Translations under genes and position numbers: made by a program
Source: Corbicula japonica
Lineage: Eukaryota > Mollusca > Bivalvia > Venerida > Cyrenidae
Assembly (NCBI GenBank): GCA_038501625.1
Contig: JAZAYU010000038.1
Span: forward strand, 1,426,001 to 1,490,000
Reading direction: 5' to 3'
Length of the DNA: 64,000 bases
Notes under the pieces: model-generated
Seen by the model: the letters and a program-made list of their open reading frames with translations, nothing else
Database searches by the model: none
What the model was told of the DNA's origin: nothing
Shown here: positions 28,901 to 39,400 of the stretch, piece after piece
How positions within the stretch are numbered: the first letter of the stretch is position 1
How the letters are laid out: each line of letters starts with the position of its first letter

Positions 28901-31506
28901 GGATGAACTTGGCCGGCGTGTCTACAGAGGCCCGAATGCACCCACCAACCAAAGAGAACTACACAACCGACTAATGCAATAATGGGCTAATATCCCAGTG
29001 GCTTATTTTAGAAATTTCATTATGTCAATGCGATCACGGTGCTTAGCAGTAATTAACGCAAACGGTGGACTTACGCGATATTGACTTCATAAGACTCTGG
29101 TGCGAATTTGTGTACTGGTAGTGATCTCGGTTTATGATCTTTTTTGTTAAGTTTGAGATGTTTATAAATGATTTTTTTGTTATGAAATGTAAAAAATATG
29201 ATTAAACTTTACACAGCATAAGTTTTAAATATTTGCGTTAATCATATCATAATTTATGCTGAAAACTATAACTGGGGTACTTATAAGTTTCGTTAAGTGT
29301 ATATACCTGAACTCTGTATTATCGTCGCATCTCTATTACCGTCGTATATAAGTTATGTAGTCATGCTTTACCAGCTTTGATAGTCTTGACCTAGGTTCGG
29401 CGAGCTCTGTCATTTTTTGGTAAATATTACTTTGATATGTTAGTTCTGTTCACCAAAACACAGAAATTATAAGCTTAAAATTCTGCAACTGCATAAGTAT
29501 CGTAGAGATTTTTACAGGTACGTCGATAATATAGCGTTCCAGGCTACGTATGTTTTCTTCACAAACCTTGTAAATTGAGATTATAAAATAAGTTCAGAAT
29601 TATTATAAAAAATTGCTTTGACCGCGCCCAATTTTAAAAGAGATAAAAAAAAAGGATTTAAAATTCATCAAATCGTTTATCTGCATTTCGTTTTCAAGAT
29701 AAAATGTTTTCTTCTAAATCATCTAAATTTAGCATTGTGTTTTTGTGTTTTGAACAGAAACTAAAGCCGTCAACGTGAAGCTTACACTGAACATTGAAAT
29801 CGTCGAAAACTTGAACGTTAGTCAAACGTATAATAAGTATGAGACGGAAGTTCGAAGACAGGTAACAAATTTAGTAGTCTATACGATTCCACATGTCGCA
29901 TTTTCTTTAGCTGAACACAGAATTTGCAAATCGATAAACCTCAAGTCTATGACGGCGTTTACGCCAACCGTTTGATGATTGATTGACATGTATTTCAAAA
30001 TTCTAAAATTATTGCAGATTTTATTTTTGCTACTTGGCATATAAAAAACAGTTAAGAATATAAAGAAGGGTTAGCCTTATTTCATATTTATTTTGTGTTC
30101 ATTTTTAAAAAGGACACAGGTAAAAAGGGATTAAAGAATCGACATTTACATTCAGTTTTAATTATTGAAAGATAAGAAGTACCGAATGATCCAGGGCGTA
30201 ACAAGTTATGGTTGTAGTTATGAATTCAGTATTGAAGAAAATATTAATTAAATTAATTAAGTTATTATTGCTTGCCTGTATTCCTGTTATCAAAAAGTTT
30301 TCAAGATGGAATTATAAAGTGATATACGTGTAACAGTTTACTTAAGTTATTGATAGATGTAAGAAAATTTTAGGAAAATTTACGATCATATACGAGGGTT
30401 GTCCCAATAAATCGTAGACTATTTAAATAAAAAGAAAACTACTAAACATTTGGTAACACGTATGCTGAACTTCAAATAAAAATCTCTAAAAATAAAGAAA
30501 TTACATACAATTAATTAAACTGTGATAACGATCGGCGGCGCGCGTCAAAACTCGCCATGATTTGGAATTTAATAATTTACTTAAAACAGTTAATACATTA
30601 CACAGTGCCATTTTAGCCACAAATTGTTAATGTTGCCTTAATTGGTGATCATTCTGAAATCGGTCAGCAACGTTTCAAAAAGTTGTAATAATTTGTATAA
30701 CAGTAGTGTTTGTTTCATGCTTATGGGTAAACATTAACTTCTTATGAAAATTGCGACGTTTAAAGAAGCCGCGGCGCACATTTCAATCATCCGATATTGT
30801 TAAAACGGCGGATTGACGCCATAAGACACCCTTAAGAACCAAAAACAAGTTAGAAGCATCCTCATATCTAGAGTGTTGGTATATAAGAGTGGCACAGAAA
30901 GTTTTTGCAGGTCACAAATTTGAAATCTGCGATGGATCAGAAAGCTTTGAATTCATCAAAACTCTTCCAACAGAGTGTTACATTAATTTATTTAATAGTC
31001 GGGTGGACAGATAACATGAGTGTATCGAACATGCTGAAGAAAGCTTCAGGAATGAGTAACGGTATGCTGTGTGAGCATTGTAATGACGTTGCGACGTGCG
31101 CCGCTGGTCAATGGGTCGCCTTGTTAAAATGTTTGCAGTTTCTTTATGATCATCTATTTTTCTTTGATATTTCGTCTACAAATAACCAAATGATGTCTGA
31201 ACTAACTGTGAAATTCGCATAAACATGTGATCAGTAGTTTTCTTTTTATTCAAATAGTCAACAATTTATTGGGACAACCCTCGTAATTGCATTGTACTAC
31301 AGTAACTACTCTTTTGGCAGTTCCGTAAGCCTGGTTAGAACTATTTGACCGTGTTACATAGAGCTAATATTTTTAATCGGCTTCTCTTCCAAACCATTCT
31401 TATTTAAATTGAAATATTACAAAATCAAGCATAAGAATATATAGCTTTTTTTAGAAGAAACAGATGTAATTTTTCTTCGATATATATATATCGAAGAAAA
31501 ATTACA

Positions 31507-31552
<46 letters not shown>

Positions 31553-34500
31553 CCATAAAAAGCTTCATTCAATTATATAAAATGTAATAATAAATATATG
31601 TAAGCGTAGTATAATGTACAAGTATAATGAATGTTGATTTTTATTATTATATCGTTGAAAATTTAAAATTAGTAGCATAAGGAAATTTTTTTTAAATCAT
31701 TTTATTCATTATAAAAATTATTCGATTACTAAAAATTGACTGAATTCTTAACTTAAATTGATATCATGATAAATTATGTTAAAGAAACATTAAATGTAGG
31801 TTTAACAATGGTAATATATTTACTCTTACTTATGTCAACGAATCTATGTACACAAATAAAATGAATACATCGCATTAAAAATTCATGTTGACATTTTTTT
31901 CAGCTTCATAATATATACACTGCAAAACTTACAGGCGTCGCATTTACAATCGTTATCAAAAGTCTACGGTAAGAATTTCTATATGTTTGATATGTAATCT
32001 AACTGTGGCTAAAAACTGTGATTGCTGAATTACCGGATTGCTGAAATTCAAGGGGGGGGGGGGGTATTTTTGTGTCGCCTGCGATAGCAGGTAGACACAT
32101 AGGGATCCTATTGTCCGGCGAGGTCGTCGTCGTCGTCGTCCGGTAGTCCCCAGACTTTAATATGAAACTTAATGTTGCCAATAACTTTGAAAGTACTTGT
32201 TCTATTAACTTAATACTTGGAATACATCATCTGCATGAACAACGCCATCTGTGACAACAAGAATGATAACTCAAAAAATACTGAAAGAGGAGTTATGTCC
32301 CTTTCAAATGACTTTATTATTGAACTTTAATATGAAACTTAATGTTGCCAATAACTTTGAAAGCACTGGTCCTATTCACTTCATACTTGAAATATATCAT
32401 CTGCATGAACAACAATATCTGTGACAACAAGAATGATAACTCCTGTTTCAGTATTGTTTAGTTATGCCATTTCAAATGACTTTAATATGGAACTTTAATA
32501 TGAATCTTAATGTTGCCTATAACTTTGAAAGTACTTGTCCTATTCACTTCATACTTGAAATATATCATCTGCATGAAGCATGAACAACGCCATCTGTGAC
32601 ACCAAGAATGATTATTCTAGTTTCAAAATTGTTATGCTTGTTGAGTTATGCTCCTTTCAAATAAAACTTTTACCATGAAACTTTAGTTAATGGTGCTCAT
32701 AACTTTGAAAGTACTTGTCCTTCACTTAAAACTTGGAATATATCATCTTCAGTAACAACAACATCAGTTACAATAAGGACCATAACTTCTGTTTGAATAT
32801 TTTTTTGAGTTATGCCCCTTTCAAATGCAACTTTAACACGGAACTTAATGATGAAATTAACTTTTAAAGTACTTGTCCTGTTCACTTAATATTCAGAATA
32901 TATCATCTTCATGAATATCGTCATCACTACAACAAGAATGATAACACCTGTTATACTTTTTAAGACTTATGTCCCTTTCACATGAAACTTTAACACGATA
33001 TTTTATGTTGCCTATATTTTTAAAGTACTTGTGTTATTTACATAATACTTGAAATGTTTCATCTTCATGAACAACAACATCAAATACAACAACATCACTC
33101 CTGTTTAACTATTATTTGAGTTGTGTCCCTTTCAAATGCAACCTAATGTTGCATATAACTTTAAAAGTATTTGTCCTATTCACTTAATACTTGGAATTTA
33201 TCAATTGCACGAACAACGACATTGGTGACAAAAAGAATAAAAACTTCTGTTTGAATATTTTATGAGTTATGCCCCTTTCAAATGCAACTTTAACATGAAA
33301 CATAATGTTGCTTGTGAAAGTACTTGATCAGTTCACTTAAATCCTTGAACATTTCATCTGCATGCACATACCAACTGGTGAAAAATGATAACTCAGGTTT
33401 CACCATTCTTTCAGTTACACCCCTTTCAAATGCAATTAAGGTGACTCATGTGTTCTGTGGTGAAGTATTGAAATCAACTTGAAAAAAAACAACATTTTAT
33501 TATATATGATTAAACATAGGCCCACATTTCAACTTTTTGCCAGCAGGCGACACATGTGTTCCGCGGAACACAACATTCTAGTTTGAATAAACACTAGTAC
33601 ACGAATTTTGTTATGATGAACAAATATGACACGGAACGCACCTTAAATAAAACATTCCAGCCGCATAGGCCAACCAACTTAAGCCACTTGTTAAAACATT
33701 CTTAATTATTTGTTTTAGAAGGAACTTGAATTTAGTTTATCCTTTTAAAATATTACTGTTTTTCCTTTACCCTTAACTGCTGTATTGAGAAGCTACATAT
33801 TGTATATCGTTTCGGTTTTCCTTCACATTTCTTCTCCAACGTTTTGGAAAAGTCCAGCACGTTGTCTTTTCATACTTGATCATTCCAGTTTTGAAACTGT
33901 TCATTTTGTAGGATCGGAAGTTTGATTGTAGACTACAGCATCATCGCTCCAACTGCGAACGTCTCTGATATTGCAATGGCAAATGTAGCCATTGCCACGT
34001 CAGCCACCCCGATACAGATATTTGATCAAAACGCATCTACAAGTGCGGTAACCGTTGATGGCATTGATGGTAAAAACCAATAACAGTTATACTATTAATT
34101 TTTGCATCATTTGGTGTTTACACCTATAATATTTGCCACACTTGCACACAAAATAATATAGTTAGTGCTAACGATTCTAGTGATTTTATCCCATGCATCG
34201 GGATATGTTCATCTTCTTTTTTCACTAGGTTTCTCGTAAACATGTAACAGTTGGCAGTACTAATGTTCATGTGTTCCTGTTATATAAAAATTGTATTTAC
34301 TGTAAAGACAAATGTTGAGCGCAAAACTTTCTTTATAGAGAGTATATTTAATTTAGAAGTTAATTTATGCCAAAATAACCATTTAAGTTTACATAAGTAT
34401 GTAATTGCTTACTTTTCAACCAACCACTAAACTATGTTAGATGATAGGCATAAAAATAAGCTTACGACAAAAGATATGTAGAATTGCTTTTGAAATAACA

Positions 34501-36142
34501 TTATCTTTCAAGAACTCAATGTTATTATTTAAGTGCCAGTCAATGAAACGGTTTCTGATGTTCTGCTCTGTAATATTTACGAGGCATCTATCAACGGTTG
34601 TAAAAACGCCTCCTGGTGTGCAGTGATTGACGGCAAACCGCAGTGCAAGTATGTTAAATGTTGTTATTTTTTATTTACAAGTGTAATTTTACAGCAAGTT
34701 GTCATCATTTACGGATGAAACTTGATATTTTGTAAAAATAAAAAAATAAAAATTCACAAACTACAAACTGAAATTGTGTCATCTTAAAGTTGACAGTTTT
34801 CTTGTTCTCGCGACTGCTAATTAATTTTAACATATAAATCGAATGTTAAACAGATCATAATATAGTCTTCAAATATATGACGTCTAATATATTCGTCTAA
34901 TATATATTCAAACTGTCGATGAACTGACTTATTTTAATGATTTTAATGTCAACAATTAATAATCAACTTTATGAAACCTTTGAAAACATATTCAGTGATA
35001 CAATGATTTCACAGTTTAATTTTACCAGAATTGTACGATCTGGAAAAAAATGTTATTCATATTATTATATTTAAAAACACTAACAAGTGAGACCTTCTGA
35101 ACGTCCAAAACATATACTACTGTCTTGTATATATGATTTTATCCATAGGCTAAATTCGACCGAGGGTAAGTAGATTTACTTCTTTCAATTCCATTATAAG
35201 TTCTTATTTAACCCAAAACCCATTTTTTTTATCTCGGGACCATACGTCGCTGAACATGGAATGCTATTAATCTGAAAATACGGCATTGAAGGTTCCATGT
35301 TCACCGCCATATGCATACCATCGTTTGGAATGGATCAAAATTGTACTGTTGATTAGTGTAAATATTGAGTTGCGCTCAACCCGGGGCTAGGCGGCGTGTG
35401 CAGTAAAAAGCATTTCCATTACTGCCCATGAACAGGCTCAATCAAGCCTGCAATGTTTGCATATTTGTCGTGGTCAAGGGTCTTCAAAGTTCCCTTTTCA
35501 CCTATGACTGAATTAAATATACTTAAGTCGTGACTAGATAGTTGAGGATTTCATCTTGATCTTTAAAATAGGTCAGAATTTTGCCAAATTTAATTATACT
35601 TGCATCTAACAATTTACTGTATACACCACTGAGCAAGCTTCTTATTTTGAATCTGTTCTTGTGGTATATTTATTGAATGTGTACGTGTAATCTAGTATGT
35701 AAATAAAACGTATGGAAGCAGCTGCATATCATTTATTTCATGTCTTTGAAATAATGCCTTAGACCCGCCGTCGAGGTTATGTAATCCCGTAAATGGAAAT
35801 TAATCATGCACTAGTTTCTGGAAATGGGACAACTGTCTTGAAACTAATAATATTTTCATACGTCAGTTAAATAAAGGATGGTAGAACTTGATAGGAGAAT
35901 AAAACAGTTCCTGTTTAACTGGCTATCTAGTACGTTATTCCAACTGGTCTTTAGTCATTGGCAAGCTTGTTGATTTTAACCATGGTCATGTTTTATTCAG
36001 GTCGATTACTCTTTCTACATAACGTTATGTCATCTATTAAAGTTCGTGTTGGTGAGCAACGCTATGGCGGTTGAGCATGAATTTGTGTTTACAACAAATG
36101 ATACTTACATGTATTACACATTTCTTCATTTCTTGCAAACAC

Positions 36143-36187
<45 letters not shown>

Positions 36188-36365
36188 TGAGAAACAGAGA
36201 CAGACAGAGACAGACAGACACACACAGAGACAGAGTGGAGAGAGAGGGAAAGAGAGAGAGAGACAGAGAGAGAGAGAGACAGAGACAGAGAGAGACAGAG
36301 ACAGAGACAGACAGACACACACAGAGACAGAGTGGAGAGAGAGGGAAAGAGAGACAGAGACAGAC

Positions 36366-36396
<31 letters not shown>

Positions 36397-36462
36397 CAGA
36401 GACAGACAGACACACACAGAGACAGACTGACACACACAGAGACAGAGTGGAGAGAGAGAGAC

Positions 36463-36493
<31 letters not shown>

Positions 36494-39400
36494 CAGACAC
36501 ACACAGAGACAGAGTGGAGAGAGAGGGATAGAGAGAGAGAGAATGAGAGTCTGGTCAATATTTACTATTTACAGTCAACCCTCTCAATAAAGGCCACTCA
36601 GGGGGAAGACCCAAGTGGTCTCTAATGGCAGGTGGTCTTTGTTCGCAAATAAATTTATTCTTTATGTCAGTCATTGGGACAAATAAAATGTGGTCTTTTT
36701 TCCGCAGGTGGTCTTTGTTTACAGGTAGTCTTTAGCACAAGTTTGACTGTATCTCTTTTAAATTCATTTAGTTTTTTTTTACCAAAATAAAAAGCGATAA
36801 ATGTATAACCAGATCAGTTGGCACGTATGTGCCGGCTGATCTTGATACATGGACCTACATCACACACGTGCTTAAACCGCACAAATGAAGTAAAAAGGAT
36901 TAATAACATACAACTAAAAATACAAAATCATCAGTTTCATATGTAAAAGTAACGTTCTTGCTTGTGAAAAAGACAATGATAAGCCAGAATTTCTTGAAAA
37001 AATTAAAATAGCAATGCGTCTGTTAGAGTCGTCTTGTGTTATGTTAGTTACTGTATTTACAATTTCCTCATTTTTAATTTCAGACAACGCTACCACTATA
37101 CTTGCGCCTACTACTACACTTGCTCCAGGTAAATCAGCAAACAAATAATAAATTTTCGTTTCGAAACGAGGTTTATATTGACTTGGAAATCAGTGAAAAT
37201 ATTCGTAAGAAGTGTTGCAAATCCCAACTCCATTGAATTGCATAGCACTGTATTGGTCAGAAATGAAATTTCTTGAACAATTCGTCGCCTTAGTGCAATA
37301 ATAGTATATCTCCTTCATATTTCAATAGTACTTATACCGTTATTGCACTAAGGTGACGAATTAGTATGTTATAGAACATTGGCTTTTTCCAAACGTACAT
37401 TTATGAGAAGTAGTGTAATAAATAGATAAAAAAAAAAGAAGTATGCATATCAGGAAATGCCACCTTCAGAAGACTAAGCCTCCCCTTACAGCCAAGAAGA
37501 AGGGAAAGCATGGTAAATAAAATGATCAACTTCTAAACAGACACCACAAACAATTTAAAACATAAGAAGCCGAGCGGTTACCACTTTGGACCAGTCAGTG
37601 GCAAAAGTAATTGTTACTGGATGTTTAATCCAGGATTTAGGGTGCACCAACCTCACGCTTTCCCCAACAAGTTCTCATATCAACACACAAGTACCTACAA
37701 GTTGTTGATACGTATTCTTAGCCAATAATTCCAAATTGAAAATGCACCAGACGACTGATTATTTAAGTCAGCAGGAAATAACCGTATTAAAGTGCGTTTG
37801 TGCATATGGTGATGTAAGCAGGAAACAATCGAACCAAAGTGACTGTGCATAAAGAGAAAGAAGGGGAAATAAACATACGTAAGCAGGAAACAGCCCTATC
37901 TAAGTGAGTGTGCATGTAAAATAGGTCAGCGTACACTATTGCGTTTCCCTATATGTTCTATATGGAGTCTTGGGAGTCTCCTTGATTTATTTATTCGTAG
38001 ACAATATCAGGCATGGTCTCCTGATGAAGTTTGAATATAAATCTACATAAAAACATAGATGAAATACCACCATGACCGTAGGTTTCTACCTCAAATTTCA
38101 CTTTGAAGACTACCACCCTTGCCTATTGACTAAATTTACTTGTGGCTAACCTGTTTATAGGCATTATTTTAAAAGTAATTTTTTTCTTATCCAAAATGTT
38201 TTTGATAATGATTTTTGGTTCCAACAGCTGCAGAAATACACAATTTCTATTTTTTAGAATGAGTTTTATTTTTTCTTTAGCTATATTGGCCAATCAGCTA
38301 ATGTTTCTATAGAGTTACGGGTTTCCCCTAACTTTTTTTTAACCAACCAGGAAGCAGCTTTTATTTAGTGTACGCTGATCTAAAAGAGTAAAATATATCC
38401 AGAAATACACATAAGAAAAAAGGAAGAAAATTTTCTCATTTCCGGGGAAGTTTTTATGACAACACAGTGCATAGTGTATTGCACAAATGCGTTATTATTT
38501 CAAAAACGGAAGACAAAGGCTTGTATACTTGTTACCTGTGCATACTTTGGCTGAACTATAATGTATACTTGCTTTTGTTCATTTTGCAGATAGAAGTAAT
38601 CTTTCGCTGATATTAGGACTTGGTGTAGGTATACCATTGTGTGTCTTGGCGCTTGCTGCCATCATCGTGTGTATTGTTCTCTACCGTCACAAGAGAAAAC
38701 ATTCAGAGTATATCAACAGGTAAAAAAATCGTCAACTTATGTATCTAAGCTTAGTAATTTAGACTTGGGAATCTTAATAGTTTCAACGAAAACAGTAATC
38801 GTTAGAATTAATAAAAAATAATTTAAGTAGCAAAGTAGCTGTTTTCAAGTTGTTGTTTTTTTCTACAAGAAGTGTATTACTCTAGCGGATATAAATCTTT
38901 AGAAGAACATCTGGAAGTTTTAAAAATCCAAACGCATTATGGTCTTTTAACAGTATAAGTATTAACATAAATTAGAATAAAGGTAATTTTATTTAATTTC
39001 ATCCCCTTAAAAAGAGCACTTGTCTATTGGCCTATTTTTTACATTCCACTTTGCGCTCTGCAGACTTTTCCTATTAATACAGTCAATCCTGTGCTAAAGA
39101 CCACCTGTAAACAAAGACCACCTGTTTTTAAAGACCACATTTTTATTTGTCCCACTGACTGACATATAGAATAAATTTACTTGTGAACAAAGACCTCCTG
39201 TCATTAGATACCACTTGGGTCCTTCCCTGAGTGGCCTTTATAGACAGGGTTAATTATAATAAAAAAAATTAAACAATACAGCCATTTCATACCAATACAT
39301 CGCCAGTACTTTTTCATTGTCTTCCCACAAGTTAAATTTAGACCAATGTTATGTTGATTTTTATAGTATAATGCGGTCATAATATCTTAAATGTGCAGTT

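Larger units (their letters stand above)
27493..29757. other. intron containing a Tc1-like transposon
   Basis: 27686-29299 is the transposon. The flanks (27493-27683 and 29302-29757) are AT-rich with nothing recognised. Confidence 0.6.
29862..31903. other. 2.0 kb intron with a mariner-type element and a TA microsatellite
   Basis: 30393-31283 is a TIR element. 31460-31549 is a palindrome plus (TA)n. The rest is AT-rich. Confidence 0.6.
31969..33911. other. 1.9 kb intron with a tandem-core Helitron-like element
   Basis: About 32071-33581 is the element. 33582-33911 is AT-rich and ends in the acceptor TTGTAG. Confidence 0.6.
35166..37083. other. 1.9 kb intron with repeats
   Basis: It contains an inverted copy of the 19.6 kb dispersed repeat (35408-35442), a GA/CAGAGA satellite (36144-36548), a GGTGGTCTTT element (36572-36751) and a fragment of the GATCAG MITE (36810-36870). 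Confidence 0.6.
37129..38589. other. 1.5 kb intron with dispersed repeat
   Basis: 37285-37362 contains TCGTCGCCTTAGTGCAATAA and its inverse, a small foldback. 37440-37700 is dispersed repeat copy B. The rest has nothing recognised. Confidence 0.55.

Noticed and set aside
30905..31222. 105-codon open frame inside the mariner-like element
   Set aside because: No recognisable transposase motifs in this frame; a possible FEFIK relic is in another, broken frame.
36037..36558. Long open frames of Ser/Leu/Cys or Arg/Glu repeats on both strands
   Set aside because: Produced by the GA/CAGA satellite; open in several frames at once, with no other protein signal.
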